This document shows, piece after piece, positions 36,545 to 48,500 of a stretch of DNA of 64,000 nucleotides (position 1 is the stretch's first letter; every line of letters begins with the position of its first letter). The translations under genes were made by a program, and so were the position numbers. The stretch lies in NCBI GenBank assembly GCA_950295325.1, contig OX485809.1, forward strand, positions 40,455,081 to 40,519,080, given 5' to 3'. The notes beneath the pieces are model-generated. The model made no database searches. It was not told the origin of the DNA and saw only the letters and a list, made by a program, of their open reading frames with translations. This DNA comes from Polytrichum commune. Lineage: Eukaryota > Streptophyta > Polytrichopsida > Polytrichales > Polytrichaceae.

Positions 36545-36904
36545 ATGACCAGTAGGGATGGGGGTGTAGGCCATGGCCATACCGAGGCCCATGCCATGAT
36601 GAGGCGCAAGGGCATGGGCGACCCTCAAGGATGGGCATGGGGACGTGGCGCGGCCGGCGACACGTTGCAACTAGGAGACAGCGTGGCACCGGTGCCAGCG
36701 TGGAGACAGGGGCAACCGGTGCCAGCATGGAGGCAGGGGCGACCGGTGCCAGCGTGGGCGACGGCCAGCGTGGCGCACGGGGCTGCATGCTGGGGCGCCG
36801 GCCCGGCCTGGGAGTAGGTCGCCCACATAGTACCCCTGACACCCCTCTGTCGAGCCTCGAGAACCGGAATGCAATTATGACTGTTGGGTTGGGTAATATT
36901 AGGG
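36545..36904 (-). repeat. MULE right terminal inverted repeat
   Basis: Reverse complement of the left end, ending GGGTAATATTAGGG at 36904. It includes about four copies of the 24-27-bp unit around CTGGCACCGGT, which makes it longer than the left TIR. Confidence 0.85.
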
Positions 36905-36913
36905 GAAGATATT

Positions 36914-37429
36914 TGGGTTAGTCACCTTTGCAAAAGTCAAACTACACCCACCATCCTCCCTAATGAGGAGTGCTATCTACCAAGCTATGACATGCTTGAT
37001 TTTCGTGCCCGAGGTGGGGCAAATTAGGAAGGGGCATGTGGTTGTGAGGTGCCAAACCAACATGTATTGTGGGGTACTCTGTAATGAAAAAACAGTTCGG
37101 CAATATTTTATCTTCCATGTGACCACTTTAGAGACATGACACAACCAATATTGGCATTAAACTCGGTTATCATTGGCAAATGACGCATGTAGAATCCACT
37201 AATGATGTTGTCCACTTACACAACATACAACGATAAAAGAATTCCTCCCTATAACACCACGTTGGGAATTAGAAATGTTTGATTATAGAGCCTAGATCAA
37301 CACCTTCATCAACTCCGATTTCAACAATTTCAAATTCTTTGGTCGTGATTTTCCATTGGTAATATGCTCAAGCTTCCAATGCTCGAATCCATCGTTTGGA
37401 TGATTCCATAGATTTGGAGGTGTGCACAT
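36914..37429. other. Flank of the MULE, no gene recognised
   Basis: A+T-rich sequence with no coding frame or repeat noticed. Confidence 0.45.
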
Positions 37430-37900
37430 TAGCCTCATCTACCTTAATATTGACAAGGATGTGGAAGTGGTGGTGAACACCACTTGCTAAGATTACCTTG
37501 GCTAACACACTTAAATGTTACTTTCTTAAATGGGTAGATGGGTCGTAAATAGTCACATTCTGCGATTAGCCACTTCTCCCAAGATATGAACCATGTGATC
37601 AATATGAGATGGTTAGCAAAATCCAAATCAAGGCCATAGTCGTTTTCCTCATAATTTTTAGAGTTCACATGAACATCATATTTATTATCAAAGTGAAGAT
37701 TTTGGTGCTCATTAAATGGTCATATAGGTCCCCCAACTAGGTGTACTAGTGAGCCTAGAACAGTTATCATATTTTGAGAGCACAATCCAATCTCCTTTCA
37801 ACTAATGTATTCTTGGAACCACAACAAACCACATACAAGTTGATATATAGGTGCCCAATTAAGACGTGTGACTGAATTAGGCACATCTATCATTCCGTGC
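37430..37900 (+). repeat. Fullest copy of a mosaic dispersed repeat
   Basis: Its left part (GCTAAGATTACCTTGGCT, GGGTAGATGGGTC) recurs at 22441-22540. Its centre (CCACTTCTCCCAAGATATGAA) recurs at 25132-25200 and 25430-25500. Its right part (CATATAGGTCCCCCAACT, AATTAGGC) recurs at 51505-51680. Borders and class unknown. Confidence 0.6.
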
Positions 37901-37912
37901 AAGAATTTGATG

Positions 37913-38095
37913 ATTACATGAAAGGAAGGTGGCTAGCCAAGTGAAATATTAGAGGCGGTTCGAATCCCGGCTGTGAAATCTCCTCTCTACTTGACGGAAA
38001 ACTTGCGAGGTGGTCAACTGCCTCCTGTGCTTTGGCGATGGCCTGTCGGCCTTCTGTCTCAACCAAAAAGAAGAAGAAGAAGAAGAAGTCAAACC
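37913..38095 (+). mobile_element. tRNA-derived SINE
   Basis: A tRNA-like head with an A-box-like GGTGGCTAGCCAAGTG is followed by a perfect B box GGTTCGAATCCC. A unique body and a 3' tail of AACC(A)5 then (GAA)6 complete the SINE layout. It lacks a foldable acceptor stem, so it is not a tRNA gene. No clear target duplication. Confidence 0.6.
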
Positions 38096-40599
38096 ACCTA
38101 TTCTTGATCAAGACCCCGTCGGGAATCTATAGGGTGTCATAATTTTGATCAAGCTAGGATTGATTTTGGTAATTTCTTTTTGTGAGTGGTTAAAACAAGG
38201 TTCTATGTTTTGTGGTTTTGAAGGGTTAGTATCCATGTACGCCGCTACGCCAAGTAGAATCTACATTTCCATTGGAATTTGGTGGGCGAAGTGGCCTACA
38301 TGGATACTAACCCTGAGTCTCAAACCTCAATTATAGTATCACAAGAGAATCGATAATGCCATGACAAATGTCTGTGATTTTGATTACTAAAATGAGGAGG
38401 AATTTGTCTTCAAATGAGTTGTTATGGTAAATTATAGACATTGTTGGTGTGTGTGGGCCAACTTTTGACTTCAAAACCTCACATTAATTTTAATTCAAGA
38501 AATAAAATTACCAATTTTTTGTAGTCCCTTACTTTCTATCTCCATACACATGAAAAAATTGCACCACCTTTATTTCTCCAAATTTGGTGCAAAATCTCTT
38601 AAGTGATTGATTATGGGCGCCTCTGCTCTAATCTTTGTAAACTTCCCAAGAAATCACTTTAATTGTTGGATTGTTTCTACCCTACATTAACCCCACCCAA
38701 CGCATTCATCTCCCGTCTAAATTACCCTAAACATCAAACCAACATGGTTCTTTACCCATAGATACTTGACATGTGTGCAATTTGGATATTCTAGAACATG
38801 TAAAAATGAATTAAAATGGAAGAGGTAATGTTTTTGTTGTGCAAGCTCATGTTAGGGTGTTGACTTCAATTAATGGTTGTTGTTTGAATGCAAACTTTAG
38901 ATGAACGGCAATGATGTTTGTTTGGTAGAAGCAATATTTTTTGTTATTTTTTCTTGAAATATGGCCTTTGTGCTTACATTAACCATTTAGTTTAAGTTTT
39001 AGATACTTTGATTTAAGATTTTTTTTGCATAAATGTAGTTAGAAACATGGGATAATTTACATAATGCAGTTGCAAGGTGGCTAGCCCATTGTGGCCTAAA
39101 CATTTGTGGAGGTACTCAATTATTGAGTTGTTCCCATCCAATAGATCACACATGCAATTCACTCATTTCCCAAGTGAATTCATTTGGTCAAAGATAAGTT
39201 TTTTGCGGGCTAAAACATGACGTTGCCATGTGCACCCCTTTCTTCAAATGTCATAAGTTGAGATTCCAAAGGGTAGTTCAAGCCTATTGTTTCCTTGGAA
39301 ATAGTTCATCTTCCATGTTTCGAGAACCTAAGGATATATCCCACTTTGACCTCGATTGTTTTCCTTGAAATTCTCACAACCAACATTGAGTGAAATACAA
39401 TCAAAACAACCATGTCATATGCTTGGGAAGTTAGGGATTAGTGATGTAACTTAAGTGAAAATGGCTTACTTGAAATGCAAAAATTATGGACCTTTAACCC
39501 CTAAATCCCTAAGAGGCCAATCAAAGGGGTTAACATGTACAAGGGGGGGGGGGTTTACCTTATGTAGTCCATACTACATTGATTATCCCAATCAATGTGT
39601 GTGACTATTTGTAGTTACACAATGCTATAACAAGTTAATGAGAATGTAATATTCTACCAAGCAAAGTCCATCTATGTTATATAATGTTCAAACAACTATT
39701 GATCTTCCGTTAGTAAAAAGTGAACTCATGAGTAAGACATTTACTGCACTACATAACTCCGGATAATACACACACTAATTGGGATAATCATTGTTAGCTA
39801 GGGAACATTTACCAAATACTACTTGCTTTGCAAGTTCCCTTGCAAGACCTTCATAACTATAAGGCGCCTAGGCTACCTAGGGAATTGCATAGGCCACTTA
39901 GGGATAAGCTTATTTTAGGCACGTACCCTAACATATCTTACATAGGATCCAACCTACAAATTTTTTGGGTTGCCCCAAACAACTTTAAAGTAGCTCAAAA
40001 GTTATGGACTGTTAAGTAGAAAAAAGTAGAAAATTAAAAGAGGAAATTATTCATCTTGAGAAAAACTCGTATTATTTTCAAGGATATTATTCCATTCATC
40101 ATGGACGTTGATAGGTCGTCAACTTTGACAACCTCTAAAAGGCCATTATATAAATAGTTTTGCATCTTTCCTTTTTCACTATGTAAGTTTTGGAAATTTG
40201 TAGCGTTCCAAATTAAAAACTATATTGTGTATGAACTAGAAGACACCCCATCCTTAATCATTGTTAAGTGCTTCTCCTATAAGGGTTAAAGGACTATGCG
40301 TAGGGACGATTTAAAACCTTGATTCATGTGACCAAATATCAATGATGTTACTTTGGGTCCTCATCTTTCTAAAAGCTTAGATGACATGCATAAGTATCAC
40401 TAACAAAAATTGGATATTCTTTAATTTTAAAGCAATATCTAATAGCTTATTGTTTGTGTCCATCTTTCTGATGACTTAGGTGACACATGCATAAGAGATA
40501 TAAAAATGAAGTTGATACCAACTCAACAATAGCTTTTGCGAGGATTAATGAAAAACTTGGGAGGCAAGTGGTTACTTGCACCCCCTTACTTACTAGGTG
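38096..40599. other. Intergenic, no gene recognised
   Basis: A+T-rich. 38535-38635 is a copy of the repeat at 57638-57768 (shared AAATCTCTTAAGTGAT and ATTATGGGCGCCTC). A GTTAGTATCCATGTA word near 38225 is mirrored near 38298, a small foldback. A G11 run lies at 39543. No coding frame. Confidence 0.5.
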
Positions 40600-41110
40600 T
40601 TGTGAATTATCTAGTTCTATCTAGAGTGTTATCAAAGAACAATCTCATTCCATTCAGCGTGCATTGTAAAATACAATTCCATACAAAATTTAATTTACTT
40701 TTATTTTTGATGAAAATTATTGATAAAAGGAGGGCATTGTTGCTTATAAACTGTGGATGGAAAAAACAATACATTTTTTCAAAAGTAAAAAGTAAAAAGA
40801 GAAGAAGACATAAAGATTTGACATGTGTGTGTACAAAAATCGAAATTAAACTTGAAAAGAGAGGAGGATGTCGCTATCAAACATACCTTTGATAAACTCA
40901 AATCTAAAGCTCCCTTCCCCATCCATAGGGTTCTCATTATCTAAGAAAAATCCCATGCCATGCTATGCCGTGCATGTATGGATGGTATTGTGATGAATCC
41001 ATATGGAAATTAATTTAATTTTAATGAAAAACGTATTGAGGAAAGGGAGGCATTTTTACATGGAATTTGTAGATGAAAAAACAATTATACAAAACAAAGA
41101 AAACGGTAGA

Positions 41111-41759
41111 ACCGTGAGGCTCTGACCTTTACTATGAAAGACTAATTATAGTTGTCCACTTTGCTCATGCCAATCCATGGTTATTTACTATACCAAACCT
41201 TTCTTGGATTTTGTGCACCTTCTCAAATGCGGGTCAAGGATTGAAGCTGCTCATTTATCACCCGAAAATTTTAAAATAAATAATCAAGAACTGCCAAAAT
41301 AACTATAGTTAACTAGATTTCTTTCAATGCATTTTAGGGAGCAATTATAGCTCTCTCTCTCTCTCTCTCTCTAAACTATAGTTAACATCCACATTAAATA
41401 AAGTGGACCAAAAATAACAAGAACAAGTAACGTCCAAGTGTGAACGCAAAGTGGTTAGGAAATTTGCTCTTGAAACGAAGAAGTTGATGCATAGTCTCTA
41501 TCCTACAGACAGAGCCAATATAATTGCACCAGCGGTTCAATTTCTTCACCTGGCACCTATGATTGTTTCTTGAGTTATGCAATGAATAAACTTCACGCAT
41601 ATAATACATTGTCATTTTTGTCACATTCAAAGGAAGCACGCACGGAAGAATCACTAATGATTAGGGTTTGGAGAACTGGAGAACGGCACAGGGGAATCCA
41701 AACCCTAATTATCCCTGCTTGTTAGATGCAATTTTGGCTTGTTGGGATCCCCGGTGGGG
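41111..41759. other. Non-coding flank 3' of the U2 gene
   Basis: Includes a (CT)11 microsatellite at 41351-41372. No reading frame with protein character. Confidence 0.5.
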
Positions 41760-41953
41760 AAGGGTTGCGCCTGCCAAGGAAGTAGTGCAATACCAAGGCG
41801 ACACTCGCGAGTTCTAGCAGCAAGCTGTCAAATGAATCCGCACCCGAAAAGAATTAGATTAATATCGTGAGACTCGTTGAGCCTCGTATCAGATATTAAA
41901 CTGATAAGAACAGATACTACACTTGATCTTAGCCAAAAGGCCGAGAAAGGTAT
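41760..41953 (-). ncRNA. U2: U2 spliceosomal snRNA
   Basis: The minus strand starts ATACCTTTCTCGGCC at 41953 and runs through the invariant TTTTGGCTAAGATCAAG and the branch-site-pairing GTGTAGTATCTGTTC. TTATCAGTTTAATATCTGAT (stem IIa) and a short stem IIb (GAGGCTC/GAGTCTC) follow. The 3' part has TTGCACTAC, the loop that binds U2B'', inside a GTCGCCTTGG..GGCGC stem, and ends GCGCAACCCT. Length about 194 nt is close to plant U2. The Sm site after stem II is weak: AATTCTTTTCGG where AUUUUUG-like is usual. The first 70 nt look perfect; a functional gene is likely but a variant or pseudogene is possible because of the Sm region and promoter. Confidence 0.9.
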
Positions 41954-43089
41954 GCATCTTCCTCCCATCCTTCTCATTCTTGTACCTCCCTTCGGCTTGG
42001 TCTCTTCGCAGTCACTATGGGACCAAACCCTATCTTTACACTCCTCTGCTCTGCAATTCCCTTGGTATGGCCTTTTCTAGAAATTTGAGAAGGGTGTTAT
42101 CCTGTCATGTGCGAAGTAAAAATGTGTTGAATCACGCAGGATCGGTCACTGAAAGTGCAACATCCACGCTCATAATTTAACGTTGAACAACGGATCTCTC
42201 TCTTTCTCTGTCCATGCATCTCGTATGGATTACCGCATGATTGAAGGTCTTCATGGTCAACATTAACAGGGGGCAACCTGATGCTCAATGAAGGGACTGT
42301 CGTCATTCTCTGAATTTTGCTGAATGCTTTCGAGTGAGGTTCTCAAGCATGTGACCTGATTTCGTATGCATATAATGAAACCGTGGTGCAAGGTCAGGTA
42401 GATGTATGACAGCTCATCAGACACGTAGTCCAAGTCTCAATTCGTCCACCGATGTCCAGGACACCGGAATTGGATTAGTTCGTGGAGAATCTCCGAACAT
42501 GCTTCGTATTAAGGAACCAAATTGAACTAGCAAGATCCTACATTCAACAATATCTCTGGTCTTTGTGAATGTTGGAAACTGTTGATTTATTTAGAATGCA
42601 GCACTGCCATCTTCATATGAAGGTGGTGATCTCACACCAATGATGTAGCATATCAGGTACATGAGTGTTAAGTGGCTTTTTTTTTTCCCATGTTCTCCAA
42701 CTTCTACCGATTCTATTTACACAACAAATCTTGTGTTGGCACTAACAAGACTATGATGAAATATCACCAAAAATCGGAGCTCCTTTGATTTAGTACTGAT
42801 ATTGAAAATGCATTTGAATGTGTTGATTCTTTGAGCGAATAGCTAGGTCTCGTTATGTAACCTGATGTTGAGTTTGTATACGAGCTCAATCCATGCCTAA
42901 AGGTGAACGTGTCTCTCAGTTCTATCAACTCGTCTCTGAATCACTTTCTCTTTTTCATGGTGTGTGAATTCACAAGTTCTTGCTTACTTAGTATTTGCCT
43001 CACAAATAATTTGCATGCGTAGTTAGCCTTTACCTCCATTTCCCAATACAAAACATCAAAGTGGTCTCTTTAAAAATAAAATAAAACAA
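41954..43089. other. Region upstream of U2, no gene recognised
   Basis: Less A+T-rich than its surroundings from 42100 to 42500 but without a recognisable RNA or protein. Checked for rRNA, U3, U5, U6 and snoRNA boxes without a convincing match. Confidence 0.45.
42013..42023 (-). promoter_or_regulatory. Possible upstream sequence element (USE) of the U2 gene
   Basis: GTCCCATAGTG lies 60-70 bp upstream of the U2 start, where plant snRNA genes carry RTCCCACATCG. Only the first six bases match well. No good TATA box is seen at -30 (nearest GTACAAGAA). Confidence 0.35.
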
Positions 43090-43506
43090 AGTATAACTCA
43101 TGCAACAGAATGGGAAGAACAAGAATAAAAGAGAAGAAGACGTGAAGCCTTGACACGTGTAGGTAAAAATAAAAATAAAAAGTGAGGGAGACATAGCTAT
43201 CAAACATAATCCTAGATAAATTTAGAGCTCCCTTCCCAACCACATGGTTCTAGTTTTTCTCTAAATTTATCTAGAATGTTGTCAAAGAAAAATCTCATGT
43301 CATGTATGCATATCTACATACACAAAACAATACAATTCAATGCAAATTTTATAATTTACTCTGATTTTTGGCAAAAATAATTGATGAAGGAGGAAATTTT
43401 TGCATGGAAATTGTGGATGGAAAAACAATTATACAAAAATGATCAAAGAAAAAAAGAAAAAAGAAAAAGGAAGATGTGGTTCACAATTCTTGATAAATCT
43501 AGAGCT

Positions 43507-43528
43507 CCCTAAACCCTAAACCCTAAAC
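43507..43528 (+). repeat. Short interstitial telomere-type repeat
   Basis: About three CCCTAAA units (plant telomere type) at the end of one satellite copy. Too short to imply a former chromosome end. Confidence 0.6.
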
Positions 43529-45000
43529 CATTTGGGTTGGGGATGTTAGCATTGTTACACACCCTAAGATTTCATTTGCATGTTTGGAGTCATTGTCCAA
43601 AGCTTAGGCTCTTTGATTTTTCTGTGCTGATAGCATGTTTTCAAGAGCTTTTCTATAATTTGTTTCTAGAATATGTATCATGACAACAATTTTTTGAGAC
43701 CTCCATCAACAAGTGAAGAGACCTGACAGTTACTTTGTTACCTTGACCTTGACCCTTAGTTACAACACTATAGTAATGGTTTTCAAACTTTCCCTTGACA
43801 ATCTTAACCATCAAAAACCATTTGCAATTATTCAATTACCATCAATACAAGCCCTTGTTATCACTAATCCATGCTCTAATCAAAGTAATATTTGGCAATC
43901 ATCCCCACATTTACATAGAGGCCAAAGCTGTGAACCGTGAAACCTCATTTGAAACACCTACAAAACAAAATTTCAAAATCAGTCCCAATTTGATGGAAAT
44001 TACAATACCTTGTAGACTAAACAATGGGTCTTGATTGGAATTAAGCTCCTTTACTTTACACACTGCTAATAACGTGGTAGGTATTGGCCCTGGGCACCAG
44101 CCACCGGCAGGCTGTCATCCACATGGCGGATGGGCAGAGCCGGGCAATAGGCTTGGCAAGTCAACTTCCCCTTACCTTAACTGACATGCTCTCACATTCA
44201 GTCTGAGTGATGGGGAATATCCGGATCCTGGACAAGATACGGGAATACTACATGGAATAATGTCAGTCCCACATAACAACTGTGTGTATATGACTAATGT
44301 TTTGTTTCATGGCCATGGGGTTCTTCTCTAGATTATTCTAGAATGCTATTTGAAAAAAAATGTCATGCATACATACATGCACAGTCTAGTATGTTCCATA
44401 TGATATGATATTTTATTTTATTTTATTTTGATGAAAAATAATTGACGAGAGGAGGGCATTTTTTCATGAAATTTGTGGATGAAAAACAATCATACTGAAT
44501 AAATTCGATGAAATGTAAACAAAGAAGAAGACATAAAGCCTTGAATTTTGTGGGTAAAATCCAAAATAAAAACAAAAAGGAAAGGAAGAAGTGGCTATTA
44601 AACATAACTCTTGATAAAACTAGAGCTTTCTTACCCAATCATGGAATCCTAGTAGCCAACAAAAAATCTCATGCCATACATACCGTACATGCAAGATACA
44701 ATATGATTCCATACATAATTTATTTTTTACATTTATTTTTTGATGGAAAATAATTGATGAATGGAGTGCATTTTTGTATGGAATTTGTATATAGAAAAAA
44801 ATCATGTACTTTTAAAAATTAAAAGGTAAAAAAGAAGACGTGAAGGCTTGACATGTGTGGGTTTCATGTGAGGAAAATTGTCCATCGTTTCCTTGTTTAC
44901 AATTTAACGTTTAGATGTGGTTTAGAGTTTAGAATTTGGTGGTTGAACATGACACAAGTCTAGATAAACCTAGAGCTCCCTTTCCCGGCCATGGTGTTCT

Positions 45001-45571
45001 AGTTGGATTCGAATAGGTAGGTAGATATACTAATAAGTTAGCCTTGTACAGTAACCTTTCGCCAGAAAAGTAACCATGGTTAGGTTAGGGTTTCCCGAGG
45101 GTTTTAGGGTTCTCAACTAATTCACATGAAATTAATGTGATCATGAACGTTGCATCTCCGGACCTCTTCACAGGCGGGAAAGATGCAGGGTACAATCCGC
45201 AAATCAGAAGTTTCCTGAAGAAATAGGAAAGAGGTTAAGCTGAACATCCAATGCTAGGTCCATGACTTCAATCAACCTCTAATTTGTGCATCAGAAGAAT
45301 CCTCAGTGCTTTGTACACACCTATGAATTCGGTGAAGAAGCAGGCATCATGGTACGTTCTGGATGTCAGTACTTGATTATATTGTGTCCTGAAGTTCATG
45401 ATGTTGATGGATGTGTTTTATGGTTGTCAAACCGGAATTGTTGGGCATTTGAGAAACTTTGAGGCTTGGTGATTCTTTGCTTGACACCTCTCTTATGTGG
45501 CTTCAATGCAGGTTTTAAGCACTAGAGTTCACAACATCACCCTGTAGTTGAATATCTTTCTCCGACCAAAA
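45001..45571. other. Presumed promoter and 5' UTR of the GRC3 gene
   Basis: No recognised frame. TTAGGTTAGGGTTTCCCG near 45080 is followed by a region of mixed composition leading into the first coding exon. Confidence 0.4.
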
Positions 45572-48500
45572 ATGAGAGGTTTTTTGCTCAAGGGTTTCTT
45601 CAGGTGTAAGGCCCTCACCCCTGGTGGACACAATCATGGCTGGTCTCGGAAGAGGAGGAAATTGCTTCCACTTCCTGCATTGAAGCGCAGAAAAATTACA
45701 GAATCGGATGTGGAACCATCCTTTGTTGAGCCAGATGTTGCTCTCAACGTTGATGCAAATCCTCTGGCTATGCATGAAGAAGAAGAAGAAGAAGAAGAGG
45801 TGGACATGCAATCTGAGGAAAGCAGTGGCAATGAGTCCGAGGAAGGCGAAATTTTAAGACCAGAAGAAGTTTTAGGTGTTCAAAGTGCACCACTGGAAAG
45901 AGAACAGCCCAATTTGTATCCGTAGGCGACTAAACCTCTTAAGAATATGGAGTTAGGATTTAGCCGCTATTTTTTGGTTGGGACCCTTGCATTCCACGGC
46001 ATTTGGTCAGGACTCTCGAATCCTCTGCTTCTTTCTCCACGCTATTTTGAACAGAATCCCTTTTAAATGGAATGCAAATTAGGTTTGAGGGCGAGCTGAT
46101 GATGGATATGCATGGCTGCTTTCTTGCAGATTGGTAGTCTACGAAGGAAAGGCATGCACGATTAGTCTCGGCGTTGGCCAGGTTCGTATCTTTTCCTGAA
46201 TGCCCTGTTTGAAATGACTTAGGAGTTCTCTAGGGCTGACGTTGAGGTCTTTGTTAATTGTCTTGTGTTCATAGGGTTGCTTTCTTTGACACAAGAAATA
46301 ACTACAACGGCATGTTTAGCCAGCTTCTATTTGATCTGCATTGCTGTTTCCTAGACACTAAACTTGAAGGGAATTTCCGTGACACCTGATTGGTTAACTC
46401 AGGTGGTCATTCTGGACGGATGTGCAATGGTACAAGTGATTGATGGCCAAGCTTCCATGCTTGGTTATTTTCTACCTTGTGGTGTGGACGTCCTTGTATC
46501 CTCCAGCTCGAGGCTCGCTGAAGCTGTTTCAATTGAAGCTCGGCACACTCATCATGCAGTGGGAGATGTCAATATGGCAGGTGAAAGTGACAAAATAACA
46601 GGAGAGGATGTTCTGGGCTGTGTATTGAGATTCACCTCCCACGTTCTTGGTAAACAGACATTGACAAGTGATTCAGCTTCTGATGGAACGCTTTCCTTCA
46701 AACTGGTACTGCACTTTGTTCACAGTTGACTCAGCTGCCTTTCATGAAAACACTGTTTTATCATTTTTATGTGAGTGGTATTTTAGGTCCTTGCAGTCAA
46801 ATGAGCAGGCACTATTGTCCTCAATTTTTAATCCCGTTGGAGAAGCCTTCACAGAAGGGAGCTGAAGTTTAAGCCCATTCTGCTGTCCTCTCCAGTCCAC
46901 CAGTATGATACAGATACAAATTTTGTGACTACGTCACATGATGCTGTGATAGTGCAGGATTTTATCGGGCTGCGGGGAAGATGTCTTCCGAGGAAAAGAG
47001 GTAGAGATGATTTTGAGGACCAAAATCCTCTGGGCAATCAAGAATGGTCTAGTGATGAAGAAGAAAACGACTTGGATGCAGAAGTCAGTTCCTCCTCCTC
47101 ATCTGATGAAGATGGGAGAGATGATGTGGAGAAAGTAGGAACGCCATTGAATTCCAGAGTCCTTAAAAAGAGGAAAAGCACTGAAGCATCAATATCGAAT
47201 GCAAAAAGACAACAGTTGCCATTGTCAGGCAGCAATTCTTCTGCTGCAACAATCTTGCCACAGGCATGGAGGGATGCTGTGGACTCAATTATGCTTGAAA
47301 GTGGCACTCAGATTACGACTGTTGGCAAGAATTGGCTCTCAAGCTGCTCCCGTGCTCCAGTAGTTGCCATTTGTGGTGCTAGGAATGTGGGAAAGTCCAC
47401 GTTTGCACGGTTTCTGGTCAATTCGCTTTTGAACAGGTATTTAGAATGTCCTATATATTGGATATTGGTCTGTGATTAACATTAAAGTTTTGGAAAGTCT
47501 GACCATCAATGCACCAATACAGAATGTGCTTCATTCAAACCTCCACACTACTGTCATTTGGCATGTCAAGAGGTGCTAAAATGAGTTTAGGCCCTCAATG
47601 AACCTCACGGAATAGGTTGATATTCATTCACATTGAAACACTACCTCCAACTAAGCATGCACCACAAGTGGAAGGAAATTGAAGATATTGTATGCAAAAC
47701 AACCAATTGAAAATCATAGTGGACCAACTTCCGATGAAAAGTCCCATAGAATTAAAGGATAACTTTAATGCTGAATAAGTTCTTGTAGCCAGTTTTTTTC
47801 TGAGTACCAAGCTTAATTAATTGGTACATTTGTTTATCCAGGCACAAGCAGGTTGCATATTTGGATACAGATATAGGGCAACCAGAATTTACTGTTCCTG
47901 GGTGTATCTCCCTGCATGTCCTTAACTGCCCGATAGTAGGTATGTTTTGCGACATTGCTAGAAGAGTGTCTACACTGACACTGGGTTATTTATCAGAATT
48001 GAAGTTCTTGATCAATTTGGATTATCCAGGTGATTTTATTGTTTGCAGAGAAAAGGCAAATTTTGATCGATCTGTGGTCTAGTTTTTGTTGTATTTCTCA
48101 TTCAGCAGTTTCAAAATGGTGTGCACCACTCATGAACGTAGTTACACTTAGTGAAGAGGTCTCATTTTTATGAAATCAGATTGTTCTTTGTGCCAGGTCC
48201 ACCAGCAATGCACCTCCGGACACCAGAGAGGTACACATAGAGATTCCCAGCAATGACTCAATAATTTCATCCCTATCATGTAGGGTTTCCATGTAGAGTA
48301 AAAACTGTGTTTTTGAAAATGGATTCATAGTTTTACATTGTTCTGCTTGCAATTCTTCTCCATCTGGTGATCTGTCATTTACCTGATCTTGTATATTTGC
48401 AGTCCAAATCATCACAAGTGATGGCGCATGTAATGATTCATGTATAACTTGGTTGATGAATTTAGGTGCTTCTTTTATGGAGACATTTCTCCTAAAAGTG

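Larger units (their letters stand above)
26548..36904. mobile_element. Autonomous-type Mutator-like element (MULE), 10,357 bp
   Basis: The ends are long inverted repeats. Left 26548-~26830 and right ~36545-36904 (reverse) both begin CCCTAA(C/T)ATTACCC and stay nearly identical for over 200 bp. The 9-mer GAAGATATT sits directly outside both ends (26539-26547, 36905-36913), the classical Mutator target duplication. Inside are a minus-strand MULE transposase gene (32981-35787), a plus-strand multi-exon gene (28661-31884) and a small minus-strand gene (32414-32737). Repeated short motifs fill the non-coding parts. The matching TIRs and intact duplication imply a fairly recent insertion, although the transposase frame is now broken. 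Confidence 0.9.
40600..45000 (+). repeat. Decayed satellite-like array, about 330-bp unit, interrupted
   Basis: Copies or part-copies start near 40600, 40920, 43090, 43255, 44325 and 44640, all in the same orientation. Landmarks in order: a TCTAGANTGTT(A/G)TCAAAG word, AATCTCAT(G)CCAT, a TTATTTTTGATG(A)AAA block, AAGGAGGGCATT, GTGGATG(G)AAAAACAAT, GAAGAAGACATAAAG, and a closing TCTAGAGCTCCCTT. The U2 gene and 2 kb of other DNA separate the two blocks. Confidence 0.6.

Noticed and set aside
37913-37970. A tRNA gene, because of the perfect B box
   Set aside because: No acceptor stem or anticodon arm pairing; the tail and body fit a SINE.
42120-42320. AACGGATCTCTCT-like stretch resembling 5.8S rRNA
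   Set aside because: Only about 10 bases agree; the conserved 5.8S core does not follow.
43507-43528. Ancient telomere fusion
   Set aside because: Only about three CCCTAAA units inside a satellite copy.
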